DNA from: Palsa-1150 sp964531095
GTDB taxonomy: Bacteria > Myxococcota_A > Polyangia > Polyangiales > Polyangiaceae
NCBI GenBank assembly: GCA_964531095.1
Contig: CAZHED010000012.1
Coordinates: 1 to 64,000, forward strand
Direction: 5' to 3'
Length of the DNA stretch: 64,000 nucleotides
Every line of letters begins with the position of its first letter. Positions within the stretch are counted from its first letter, which is position 1. A program made the position numbers and the translations under genes. Of the stretch, positions 15,796 to 24,348 are shown one piece after another. The notes under the pieces were generated by a model. The model worked only from the letters and a program-made list of their open reading frames with translations, made no database searches and was not told the origin of the DNA.

Positions 15796-17028
15796 ATGAG
15801 CGAGTATGACGTCGACCTCGTCCCGATCGGGAGCCAGCCGGAGCTCGGCATCGTCCCGCGGCGCATGCACGCCTGGGTCGTCCGCAAGGACCGCTACGGC
15901 GAGCCGCTGGCCTCGTTCCGTGAAGAGGTCGTCGACACGCCGCGACCTGGACCGAACGAAGCGCTCGTCCTGTCGATGGCGGCGGGCGTCAACTACAACG
16001 GCGTGTGGGCCGGCCTCGGCAAGCCGGTCAGTGTGCTGGACGTGCACAAGCATCCATTTCACATCGCCGGGTCCGACTGCGCCGGCATCGTTTGGGCAGT
16101 GGGAGCGGCGGTCAAGCGATGGAAAGCGGGCGACGAGGTCGTTCTGCACTGCAATCAGACCTGCGGCGAATGCCCGGCGTGCAACGGATACGACCCCATG
16201 GGCTGCGAGAGCCAGAAAATTTGGGGATACGAAACGCCCTACGGGAGCTTCGCTCAGTTCACGCTGGCGCAATCCCAGCAGCTGATGCCCAAGAGCGTGA
16301 GCATGAGCTGGGAAGGGGCGGCGAGCTATGCACTCGATCTCTGCACGGCGTATCGCATGCTGGTGGACCGCGCGAACCTCAAGCCGGGCGAGACCGTGCT
16401 CGTCTGGGGTGGAGCAGGGGGCTTGGGGACGTTTGCCTGCCAGATCGCGAGAATGCTCGGTGCGATTCCGATCGCCGTCGTATCGAGCCCCGAAAAGGCG
16501 GATCTGGCGCTACGGTACGGCGCCGCGGCGACGCTGAACCGGAACGACTTTCCCGGGCTCGCATGCGCCCCGAACGAGACGCCTGAGCAGAAGAAGACGC
16601 GCATCGAGGCGGCCAAGGCCTTCGGCAAAGCCTTCATGAAGGCAGCTGGGACATATCGCGGACCCGACGTCGTCCTCGAGCACCCGGGGCGAGAGACGTT
16701 TCCAACGAGCGTCTTCCTGGCGGCGCGCATGGGGCGCATCGTCATTTGCGCCGGAACTTCGGGCTTCGATCTCACTTTCGACGTGAGGCACCTGTGGATG
16801 CGGCAAAAACAGATCCTCGGCTCGCATTTCGCGCACGCGGAGCAATGCTGGCGCGCCAACGATCTGGTCTTGAAGGGAACAATCAAGCCGAGCATGACTG
16901 AGGTCTATTGCTACGGCGACATCCCGCGAGCGCACGACGACATGCTGCACAACAGACACATGGGCAAGCTCTCATGCTTGGTCAGCGCCCCCCGCAAAGG
17001 ACAAAGGACGCGATCGGAGAGCCTATGA
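15796..17028 (+). CDS. ccr: Crotonyl-CoA carboxylase/reductase
   Basis: The 410-residue MDR-family enzyme starts at ATG 15796 with GGAGG six bases upstream. Hallmarks of Ccr are GVNYNGVWAGLGKPVSVLDV (64-83), HKHPFHIAGSDCAGIVW, WGYETPYGSFAQF and the nucleotide motif GGAGGLG (205-211). It reductively carboxylates crotonyl-CoA to ethylmalonyl-CoA with NADPH and CO2, the committed step of the ethylmalonyl-CoA pathway. Related secondary-metabolism enzymes make PKS extender units, but the downstream genes point to central carbon metabolism. Its stop overlaps the lyase start (ATGA). Confidence 0.95.
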   Translation: MSEYDVDLVPIGSQPELGIVPRRMHAWVVRKDRYGEPLASFREEVVDTPRPGPNEALVLSMAAGVNYNGVWAGLGKPVSVLDVHKHPFHIAGSDCAGIVWAVGAAVKRWKAGDEVVLHCNQTCGECPACNGYDPMGCESQKIWGYETPYGSFAQFTLAQSQQLMPKSVSMSWEGAASYALDLCTAYRMLVDRANLKPGETVLVWGGAGGLGTFACQIARMLGAIPIAVVSSPEKADLALRYGAAATLNRNDFPGLACAPNETPEQKKTRIEAAKAFGKAFMKAAGTYRGPDVVLEHPGRETFPTSVFLAARMGRIVICAGTSGFDLTFDVRHLWMRQKQILGSHFAHAEQCWRANDLVLKGTIKPSMTEVYCYGDIPRAHDDMLHNRHMGKLSCLVSAPRKGQRTRSESL

Positions 17029-18074
17029 GTTTCCTTGCCCCCAGTTCGGAGAGACCGGCGACCATGACCCCTGCGTATGCTCAGCCGATCGATCTTCCGT
17101 CCCGCTTTCTTGTCCAGATGGCTCACCTGACCTGTCCGGCGACCGTCTGGAAGTACGTGGAGACCGCGGCGACGCGCAGCGCGGCCCACCTTGTCATGTT
17201 GGACCTCGAGGACAGCATCCCTCGCGGAAACGAGGCGAAGCTTGAGGAGGGGCGCGCGAGCGTCATCCGAGCGCTGAACACCCTCGACTGGGAAAATCGC
17301 CTGCGCTTCTTCCGCCCCCGGGGGCTCGCGCTGGATCCGCGCCGCGAGGACATCGCCGTAGTCGTGGCCGCCGCGGGGAGGAAGCTCGACGGCATCATCG
17401 TCCCCAAAGCCGAGACTCCGGACGAAATTCGAGGCATCGACGCGATGCTCACCGCCCTCGAGCGCGAGCACACCCTGCCCGAGGGCCGCATCAGCATCCA
17501 GGTCTTGATCGAGAGCGTGCGCGCCGAAGAGCGCGCATTCGAGATCGCGCGCGCTTCCCGGCGGTTGTCGGCGCTGATCTTCGGCGCGTACGACTACTGG
17601 GGGTCGCTCGGGATGGTGGGCGTCCCGTACCGGGCGGATCATCCCCTCGTGGCCCATGCGAGAGCTCGAATCGTCAAGGCGGCCGCGAGCGTGGGCGTCC
17701 CCGCGATCGCGGAGATGACGATCAACTACCCGACGAAAGACAAGTCCGAGGCGGAGAGGAAGTCCGCATTGGACGAGTGTCGGCGGGACGCCGAGCTTGC
17801 CCGAGACTTCGGGTTTCGGGGCAAATGGACGGGCATCCCCGCGCAGACGGCGATCGCCATCGAGGTGTTTTCCTTGGATCGGGCCGCACTGGAGCGCGCG
17901 GTGGTGGAGGCGAAAGCTTTTCTCGAGGCCGAGCGCCGTGGCCTGGGCGCCACCATCATCGAGGGCAAGATGGCCGATCGCGCGACCGACCGGATCAACC
18001 GCGTGACGCTGAAGATCGCCTTTTCGCTCGGACAATTGGATGCCGCCACGGCGGCGGAGCTCGGGCTGAGGTGA
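17025..18074 (+). CDS. mcl: Malyl-CoA/beta-methylmalyl-CoA lyase (CitE-like)
   Basis: The 349-residue HpcH/HpaI-aldolase (CitE) family enzyme has HLVMLDLEDSIPRGN (Mg-binding acidic segment), RFFRPRG, IIVPKAETPDEIR, QVLIESVRAEER and FGAYDYWGSLGM. In the pathway it cleaves beta-methylmalyl-CoA to glyoxylate and propionyl-CoA. It is longer than typical Mcl (about 320), mainly through a poorly conserved N-terminal 20 residues; MTPAYAQ (14 residues in) is an alternative start. Four-base overlap with ccr and a near overlap with the dehydrogenase gene place it in one operon. Confidence 0.9.
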   Translation: MSFLAPSSERPATMTPAYAQPIDLPSRFLVQMAHLTCPATVWKYVETAATRSAAHLVMLDLEDSIPRGNEAKLEEGRASVIRALNTLDWENRLRFFRPRGLALDPRREDIAVVVAAAGRKLDGIIVPKAETPDEIRGIDAMLTALEREHTLPEGRISIQVLIESVRAEERAFEIARASRRLSALIFGAYDYWGSLGMVGVPYRADHPLVAHARARIVKAAASVGVPAIAEMTINYPTKDKSEAERKSALDECRRDAELARDFGFRGKWTGIPAQTAIAIEVFSLDRAALERAVVEAKAFLEAERRGLGATIIEGKMADRATDRINRVTLKIAFSLGQLDAATAAELGLR

Positions 18075-18076
18075 CA

Positions 18077-19684
18077 ATGCACGCCGCCGTCGACGGGATC
18101 GAACGGCTGTACGAGATCGCGCGCGAAAGGCTCCGCGGACGCATTGTCCGAGACGGCCGGGTGGACCTCGCGGCTCTCGATCGCAATCAGCTCGCGGCCC
18201 ACGCGCTCGCCTACGTAGCGACCGATCTCGCGGCGTGCCGGGAGCTCGTGGATTGGGCGTCGCGTTGCCCCGAGGCGGAGGCGCGGGCGATTGCGCAAGC
18301 GTTCGTCGCCGAGGTCGCGCGCTGCCTGCGGAGCGCCGTGTGGCTGGGTGCGGCCGAATCGTATCCCGTCGCCGAGATGCACGTGTCGCCGGCCGAGATA
18401 CGGGCCACGGTAGGGTCGCCCGAGAACGCGCAGTGGGCGGACGATGAATCCGCCGGGGAGCGCTACATGAGCCTGGCGCGCGTTCACGCCGCTGGTCTCG
18501 CTGTTCCCGCCGGTCCGGCCGACGACACCCTGATGATGATGCGGGCCGAGTTCAGAAGGTTCGTCGTTGACCGGGTGGCTCCTCTGGCGCAGCAGATCCA
18601 CAGGGCCGACGAGCTCATTCCCATGGATCTCATCCGGTCCATGAGCGACATGGGCGTTTTCGGGATCACGATCCCAGAAGGCTATGGCGGTCTCGGGCTC
18701 GGAAAGTTGGCGATGTGCGTCGTCACCGAGGAGCTGTCGCGCGGCTTCATCGGCGTCGGCTCGCTGGGCACGCGGGCCGAGATCGCCGCGGAGCTGATTC
18801 TTCAGGGAGGCACCGAAGCGCAAAAGGCGCGATGGCTCCCGGCGATTGCCAAGGGAACGGTGCTTCCCACGGCGGTCTTCACCGAACCGGATCACGGCAG
18901 CGACCTGGCGCATCTCAAGACGCGCGCGGCACGGCTGGAAGACGGAAGCTGGCGCGTCGACGGGAACAAGACTTGGATCACGCACGCGTCGCGGGCCACG
19001 TTGATGACGGTGCTGGCGCGGACGGACCCCACCAAGCTCGATCACGACGGGCTCTCCATGTTCTTGGCCGCAAAGGAGCCCGGCAGCGAGAGCGACGACT
19101 TTCCGGACGCCGGGATCAGCGGAACGGAAATCAAAGTTCTCGGGTACCGCGGCATGAAGGAATACGAGCTCTCGTTCGACGATTTTCGCGTCCCCCCCGA
19201 CGCGCTCCTGGGAGGACGAGGCGGCCTCGGGCAGGGGTTCCGTCACCTGATGACGACGTTCGAGAGCGCACGGATCCAGACGGCGGCGCGCGCGGTCGGG
19301 GTCGCGCAGGCGGCCTTGGACGAGGCGACCAACTACGCGCGCGAGCGGATGCAGTTCGGCAAGGCGCTGGTCGAGCTGCCGCGCGTGTCGCGCAAGCTAG
19401 GGAGGATGCTCGTTTTGACCCACGCTGCGCGTCAACTCACATTCCACGCGGCCAGGATGAAGGACTCCGGAAAACGCTGCGACCGCGAGGCGGGAATGGC
19501 CAAGCTGCTCGCAACGCGCGCAGCCTGGGAGTGTGCCGATGCGGCCGTTCAGATCCACGGCGGCAACGGCTATGCAGAGGAATACACAGCGTCGCGCCTT
19601 TTGGTCGACGCGCGTGTCCTGTCGATTTTCGAGGGCGCCAATGAAATACAGGCGCACGTCATCGCTCGCCGATTGTTGGAATGA
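18077..19684 (+). CDS. mcd: Methylsuccinyl-CoA dehydrogenase
   Basis: The 535-residue acyl-CoA dehydrogenase carries an N-terminal extension of about 150 residues before the usual fold, the feature that marks Mcd. Conserved parts include IPEGYGGLGLGKLAM, FTEPDHGSDLAHLKTRAARL, GNKTWITHASRATLM and IHGGNGYAEEYTASRLLVDA. The catalytic-base region is VLSIFEGANEIQ. It oxidises (2S)-methylsuccinyl-CoA to mesaconyl-CoA using FAD and electron-transfer flavoprotein. A GTG six bases upstream (18071) overlaps the previous stop and is an equally possible start. Confidence 0.92.
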   Translation: MHAAVDGIERLYEIARERLRGRIVRDGRVDLAALDRNQLAAHALAYVATDLAACRELVDWASRCPEAEARAIAQAFVAEVARCLRSAVWLGAAESYPVAEMHVSPAEIRATVGSPENAQWADDESAGERYMSLARVHAAGLAVPAGPADDTLMMMRAEFRRFVVDRVAPLAQQIHRADELIPMDLIRSMSDMGVFGITIPEGYGGLGLGKLAMCVVTEELSRGFIGVGSLGTRAEIAAELILQGGTEAQKARWLPAIAKGTVLPTAVFTEPDHGSDLAHLKTRAARLEDGSWRVDGNKTWITHASRATLMTVLARTDPTKLDHDGLSMFLAAKEPGSESDDFPDAGISGTEIKVLGYRGMKEYELSFDDFRVPPDALLGGRGGLGQGFRHLMTTFESARIQTAARAVGVAQAALDEATNYARERMQFGKALVELPRVSRKLGRMLVLTHAARQLTFHAARMKDSGKRCDREAGMAKLLATRAAWECADAAVQIHGGNGYAEEYTASRLLVDARVLSIFEGANEIQAHVIARRLLE

Positions 19685-20814
19685 ACAATGGAGAGCAACG
19701 CAATACCATGAACATTCGGTATATCAGTCCACGCCACGGCCGGTTCCTGGAGGAGTTCGAGATCGGCGCCGTCTACCACCATCCGTGGGAGGTCACGGTG
19801 GACGGAGGGATTCTCGCGCTATGCGCCGGCAGCTTCCTCGACGCGACGCCGGTCTTCGCGAGCGCGGCTTATGCGCGAGAGCTCGGCTTTCGCGACCGTC
19901 CGGTCCATCCGCTGACGTTGCTCAACTTCGGGCTAAGCTTCTCGGTCCACGACGTGTCCGAGCAGGCGATCGCGCACTTGGCATACGCCAAGGCCGGCTT
20001 CGCGAACGCGTGCTTTGCCGGAGACACGATCGGTGCCTCTAGCACGGTGCTCGGTGTCAAGCCGGCGAGCGACGGCGCGCGAGGTGTGGTTCACGTTCGG
20101 ACGGTCGTCCGCGCCGACGACCAGCGCGTCGTGTGCGACTTCGAGCGCAAGGTGCTCGTGAAGGCCGCGGGGAATGCGAATCGCTCGACCGCCGCTCGAG
20201 GCGCGGCGCGCCCACTGGCGCTCGACGGTCCCGAGGCTGGCGCCGGAATGCCTGCTCTCTTCGATCGGGCGCTGCCGCCGCGGAGCGCAAAAGGCGCGTT
20301 TGCCGGCTTTTTCGAAGACTTCTCTGCCGGGGACATCATTTGTCACGAGGGCGGGCGGACGGTGGGCGAGTCAGAGCACATGCAGCTCACTTGCTTGTTC
20401 CGCAATACCCACCCCCTCCACGTCGATGAACCCTACGCCCGGTCGGGCTTCGCCGGGACCAGAGTGGTCTATGGCGGTCTCGTGTTCGCGTGGATCGTCG
20501 CACTCGCCAGCCGTGATACTAGCGGGAACGCGCTCTGGGAGATTCGCTACGACAACGGCGCCCATCCGTCGGGCGTCGTGACGGGCGACACGCTGTACGC
20601 CGCAAGCCGTGTGGTCCGATGCGAAGAGAGAAACGCCGACGCGGGTGATGTGACGTTCAAGCTCGTCGGCACGAAGAACGTCAAGCCGTCGGCGTTGATC
20701 GACGCCGGAGCCGACCTCTTCGCGGACGAATCCGGCAAGCGGGATCAGGCGGCGCGAGTGAAGGAAAAGGTGTTCGAAATCGAGCGAACGGTCCTGATGA
20801 GAAGGCGGACCTGA
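19681..20814 (+). CDS. mch: Mesaconyl-CoA hydratase
   Basis: The 377-residue protein has two MaoC-like hotdog halves. The first (FEIGAVYHHPWEVTVDGGIL, DRPVHPLTLLNFGLSFSVHD) and second (FSAGDIICHEGGRTVGESEH, NTHPLHVDEPYARSGFAGTR) carry the hydratase-type His/Asp-containing loops. It matches the mesaconyl-C1-CoA hydratase pattern and converts mesaconyl-CoA to beta-methylmalyl-CoA. ATG 19681 overlaps the mcd stop by four bases; a second ATG ten codons later (MNIRYIS) may be used instead. It is the last gene of the four-gene operon. Confidence 0.9.
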   Translation: MNNGEQRNTMNIRYISPRHGRFLEEFEIGAVYHHPWEVTVDGGILALCAGSFLDATPVFASAAYARELGFRDRPVHPLTLLNFGLSFSVHDVSEQAIAHLAYAKAGFANACFAGDTIGASSTVLGVKPASDGARGVVHVRTVVRADDQRVVCDFERKVLVKAAGNANRSTAARGAARPLALDGPEAGAGMPALFDRALPPRSAKGAFAGFFEDFSAGDIICHEGGRTVGESEHMQLTCLFRNTHPLHVDEPYARSGFAGTRVVYGGLVFAWIVALASRDTSGNALWEIRYDNGAHPSGVVTGDTLYAASRVVRCEERNADAGDVTFKLVGTKNVKPSALIDAGADLFADESGKRDQAARVKEKVFEIERTVLMRRRT

Positions 20815-20869
20815 GCCGCGGCGCCTACGCTCGGGCGACAAGGGGGACGACTGGGCAGCGCGGGGAATC

Positions 20870-21033
20870 TCACTGATCGCCGCGGCTTCGTAGACGATGA
20901 CCGCATCGTACAGGCTCGGCCCCTGCCGGATGAAGTTCTCCATGAATGGGCGCGTGCTGGACGCGGCGAAGTCTTGCGCTCGGCGTCCGGACTCGATCGC
21001 CTTGACGAAGTCCTGGAAACGCTGGGCTGTCAC
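20870..21033 (-). pseudogene. Fragment resembling a substrate-binding/VWA-type protein
   Basis: From GTG 21033 the frame reads TAQRFQDFVKAIESGRRAQD, then MENFIRQGPSLYDAVIVYEA before losing sense into the 3' end of mch. The GPSxYDxVxVYE pattern occurs in bacterial substrate-binding proteins joined to VWA domains. Both flanks of the protein are absent. The remaining intergenic bases (20815-20869, 21034-21159) hold nothing recognisable. Confidence 0.35.
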
Positions 21034-21159
21034 GTCCTATCGGGGGCTGCCGCCGTCTCCGCCCCCGCGGTCGACTGCTTCGCGCGCGGCTTTGCGCGCT
21101 CTTGCGCAAATCGTAGCGGCGTCTCGAGGGGCGCGCTGCTACCGGAATGGCCGCTTGGC

Positions 21160-23064
21160 CTACTGAACGCGCACGAGCGCGGCGCTCGCGGGAGGGACCA
21201 ACACTGTGAACGAGTTTCCCGACGCGGATAGTGCGTAAGGCGGACGCGGCGTCCACGCTCCCGTGGCCGAGATGCCCGCGCCACCGAGCGTGACTCCCGT
21301 CGTTGCGGTGAGCGACGGAGGCGTGGGACCCTGCAAGTACATCGCGCTAGCGCGAGTGACCGCGGAGCCGACGTCGACCGTGGCGGTCACACCGCTGGTC
21401 GTGTCCTTGTTGACGAGAACGACGCTGGTCGAGCCGTCGGCGCGGTCGATGGCATACGCCGTGAAGCTGAGGGCGCCGGCGCTAGCCGTGGTGGCGAGGG
21501 CCTGCCCGTTGCCCGCGAGAGAGAACAGGAGCATGCCGTAAAAGAGAGGCGCGGCTCCCGTGACTACGCCGTTGGCCTCCTGGATCGGCGAGTAGACGAA
21601 CGGCGTCGAGCCGTCCATGCCGGCCTCGCCGCCGTGGAAGTTCACGCCGCTTGCTCCGTACTTCGCGTTCGTGAAAAGAAAGTCGAGCGACCAAAGGGCC
21701 GAGATGAGCGCGTCGCTCAACCCCGTCTGTCCGTGACCGGAAAACGTGTTGCATTCGCCGACGCGGAAGCCGTCCGGGATTCTGTTCGCGGTCGCGGCGG
21801 TGTTCATCACCTGCAGCATCTCGATGAGCCCTTGCCCGGAGGTCATGGGGAACGGGTCGGGCACGAGGAGCTTGGCCAAGGTTGCCGTCGCAGTGTTGGC
21901 GGTTCCGGCATAGTAGTGCTGGGTGAGAAGGATCAGGTTCTTGCCTGCCTCCGCGGCGGCAAATGGAGCGGAGAGCGAGGCTTGATCTCCCCCGCCGCCG
22001 GCCGGGCCAATCAGGTGAGCGGTGGGCGTCGCGGCCAGGATGGCGCTTGCCATGGACTCCCACTGCGGCTTCAGCGTCGTCGGCCACGTCCCAAATCGAT
22101 TGATTTCGTTGCCGATCTCCAAGCCGTAAAGACTCGCTCCGAGCTTGGTCGCGGCGTACATGGCTTCCGCGGCGGAGCTCGCAGGGTCGTCGGCCTTGAA
22201 ATTGACTCCATAAATGATCTTCGACCCGGTCGCGTTTAGAAAGTCGGCGAGCTCGTCGACCATGGCCGTGCCTACGAGGTGCGAATACGGCGGCGCGCCG
22301 CCTCCGGGCATCGTGGCGGGAGCCCACGTGCAGTTGTCGACGTCGTCGGCGCCGAGACGGATCACCGTCGGGCCCAAGAGGTTGAAGAGGGCGATCAACG
22401 GCGCGTTTTTCCCGGTGAACGACCCGTTCGTGATATGCGTCTTTTCGAAGCTGAAGCCTGCGAATCCCTGCCCGATCTGCCCGGCGGGCATGGCTCGATT
22501 GACCGTCACGGTGCCCGGGACTGTGGCGCCCGAAAAGGGAGGACCGCCGTCCACCGGCGTACCCCAACCCGCGTCGATGGATCCAGCACCGGCATCGCCG
22601 AACGGAGACCCCTGACGCGCTTCTCCGGAAGAGCTCCCCGACGACCCCGACGACGATCCCGCGGAGGGGCCCGAGGAAGTTCCCGACGACGATCCCGAGG
22701 AGCTCCCCGACGACGCGGATGACGAACCGCCGGACGACGCCGACGAAGCTGTCCCCGGTGACCCGCTCGATCCCGCGGACGAGCCCGACGACGAGGCCCC
22801 GGAGGATCCAGACGAACCGGGCGATCCTCCGGAAGAGGACGCACCCGACGGCGCGCCTCCTGAGGAAGGAGAGCTCGACCCCGCGCTTCCGGATGAGCCG
22901 GACGACGACGATGGCTCCGGCGCGGAGCCTCCCGACGAGGACGATCCGGCCCCCGCTTGGCCGGCGTTCTGAGTGGAGGACGAGGTCCCGCAGGCACCCG
23001 CGAGCGCTGCGAGCAGGGAAGCGGGCGGCAGGAGACGCACCCAGGATCGGCTTCGAATGGTCAT
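21160..23064 (-). CDS. GH79-like beta-glucuronidase lipoprotein
   Basis: The protein is 634 residues. Signal peptide and lipobox (ALAGAC, Cys25) are followed by a linker of about 140 residues almost entirely Ser, Gly, Ala and Pro. The catalytic (beta/alpha)8 domain resembles heparanase-type GH79: acid/base Glu320 in LEIGNEINRFG, nucleophile Glu437 in RVGECNTFSGHG, and HYY and GVNFHGG motifs. A C-terminal beta-sandwich (VVLVNKDTTSGVTATV to the end) completes the usual GH79 layout. It probably cleaves glucuronides at the cell surface. A promoter and a 12-bp tandem repeat lie upstream. Confidence 0.82.
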   Translation of the reverse strand: MTIRSRSWVRLLPPASLLAALAGACGTSSSTQNAGQAGAGSSSSGGSAPEPSSSSGSSGSAGSSSPSSGGAPSGASSSGGSPGSSGSSGASSSGSSAGSSGSPGTASSASSGGSSSASSGSSSGSSSGTSSGPSAGSSSGSSGSSSGEARQGSPFGDAGAGSIDAGWGTPVDGGPPFSGATVPGTVTVNRAMPAGQIGQGFAGFSFEKTHITNGSFTGKNAPLIALFNLLGPTVIRLGADDVDNCTWAPATMPGGGAPPYSHLVGTAMVDELADFLNATGSKIIYGVNFKADDPASSAAEAMYAATKLGASLYGLEIGNEINRFGTWPTTLKPQWESMASAILAATPTAHLIGPAGGGGDQASLSAPFAAAEAGKNLILLTQHYYAGTANTATATLAKLLVPDPFPMTSGQGLIEMLQVMNTAATANRIPDGFRVGECNTFSGHGQTGLSDALISALWSLDFLFTNAKYGASGVNFHGGEAGMDGSTPFVYSPIQEANGVVTGAAPLFYGMLLFSLAGNGQALATTASAGALSFTAYAIDRADGSTSVVLVNKDTTSGVTATVDVGSAVTRASAMYLQGPTPPSLTATTGVTLGGAGISATGAWTPRPPYALSASGNSFTVLVPPASAALVRVQ

Positions 23065-23118
23065 GCCCCTCACCAAGAAGAAAGAAGAAACGTGTGCTAG
23101 CGGCGAAACCGCTTGCAT

Positions 23119-23146
23119 TTTTTACCTGACCTACGAGACGCGTCAA
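23119..23146 (-). promoter_or_regulatory. Housekeeping-type promoter of the glycosidase gene
   Basis: On the minus strand TTGACG and TAAAAA are separated by 16 bases, 55 bp upstream of ATG 23064. It lies in an unusually AT-rich stretch for this genome. Confidence 0.5.
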
Positions 23147-23164
23147 GGGGTCGGAAGCTATCTC

Positions 23165-23188
23165 GCCAACTTGTATGCCAATTTGTAT
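23165..23188. repeat. Tandem 12-bp repeat upstream of the glycosidase promoter
   Basis: GCCAACTTGTAT and GCCAATTTGTAT (11 of 12 identical) sit end to end, 18 bp upstream of the -35 hexamer. Position and near-identity suggest an activator or repressor site for the glycosidase; TTGTAT half-sites recall GntR-type operators. The rest of the gap 23189-23356 shows nothing. Confidence 0.45.
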
Positions 23189-23356
23189 AGGGCCCCACTC
23201 GGGCCGCTGGCGCTCCAATAGATGTTTCTTGAGTCCACTTTCACGTCCGACACCACTCCGATTCACGAGGTGCCGCACCTCGGTTGCCGCGACTGACGGC
23301 CCTGCTCACGGCGCCACTCCCGTGCTGCGTGGAAGCTCACGCCTTGCCTGCCTCGC

Positions 23357-24196
23357 TCAACGCGTCAAGAGAAGGGCCCCTGCGACGACGAGGATGGCGC
23401 CGCCGATGACCCGCCGGTTGGGCGGTTCGCCGCCCCAGATGGCGAACGCCTGGGCAAAGAGGACCGAGGTGTTCCGAAGCGTGAGCACCGCCCCTGCTCC
23501 CGTGACGGCGAGGGCCTGGAGAAACACGAGGAACGAGGCCGTGCACGTGAGCCCGGCGATCGACATGCGAAGGGGCCTCCGACGAAGCGCGAGGACGCCA
23601 GCCTTCCACGGATGTCGCCCCATCGATGCCGCGTTGATCGGCAGTGCGCATCCGAGCGCGACGGCGAACAGGGCGCGAGGCTCGGCGCCCGCCGAGAGGG
23701 CCAGTTTGTAGCAGAGGTGGTAGCCCGCAATGCCAACGGCGCTGAGCGCGGCCCAGCCCAAGCCGGCCGGCGACGCGTGCTCGCGAGGACGGAGCATCGT
23801 GAGCCCCAAGCCCGTCCCGATGAGGGCGACGCCGGCGCGCGCCCACCAGGAGAATGCCTCCCCCAGAAATAGGACCGAGATGGGCCAAGCGACGAGCATG
23901 GCTCCCCCACGGGCGACGGTGTAGACCGGTCCGAGCGGCCCTCGTGCCAGCGCCAAGCCCAAGGCGGTGAAGTACGCGCCCTCGCATAGACCCGCACCCA
24001 CGGCCCAGCGGAGACCCGCGGCGGTCGGAAACGCCACTCGGTGCGCGAACGGCGCGAGCATCGAGGCCGAGATCGTGGCCACGGCGAGGACGGCCAGCCC
24101 CGCACCTCTCGCGTCCTCCTCGCGTTTGATGAGCGCATTCCAGATGGCGTGCAGCAGAGCCGACACCAGAACGAGGACTGCGGGCCGGAGTGTCAT
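23357..24196 (-). CDS. EamA/DMT-family transporter
   Basis: The 279-residue membrane protein has about ten hydrophobic helices in two repeated halves, with SALLHAIWNALIKREED at the start and the EamA-type GPLGPVYTVARGGAMLVAWP and GEAFSWWARAGVALIGTGLG segments. Family members export amino acids or other small metabolites; the substrate cannot be read. ATG 24196 was chosen over upstream frames that lack hydrophobicity. It is divergent from the beta-propeller lipoprotein gene. Confidence 0.87.
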   Translation of the reverse strand: MTLRPAVLVLVSALLHAIWNALIKREEDARGAGLAVLAVATISASMLAPFAHRVAFPTAAGLRWAVGAGLCEGAYFTALGLALARGPLGPVYTVARGGAMLVAWPISVLFLGEAFSWWARAGVALIGTGLGLTMLRPREHASPAGLGWAALSAVGIAGYHLCYKLALSAGAEPRALFAVALGCALPINAASMGRHPWKAGVLALRRRPLRMSIAGLTCTASFLVFLQALAVTGAGAVLTLRNTSVLFAQAFAIWGGEPPNRRVIGGAILVVAGALLLTR

Positions 24197-24348
24197 GCGG
24201 ACGCTTGTACTCAAAGCTCGTCGCCCCGTCCCCAGAGAGGGCCCCGGAGGACGGGGGTGTGCAGAGGCGCGCGCGCCGTTACGGGCGATCGGCGGGCGCA
24301 TCGGCTAGTTCACCCCGCCACGCCTATTCTGCCCAAAAGGAGAACGCC

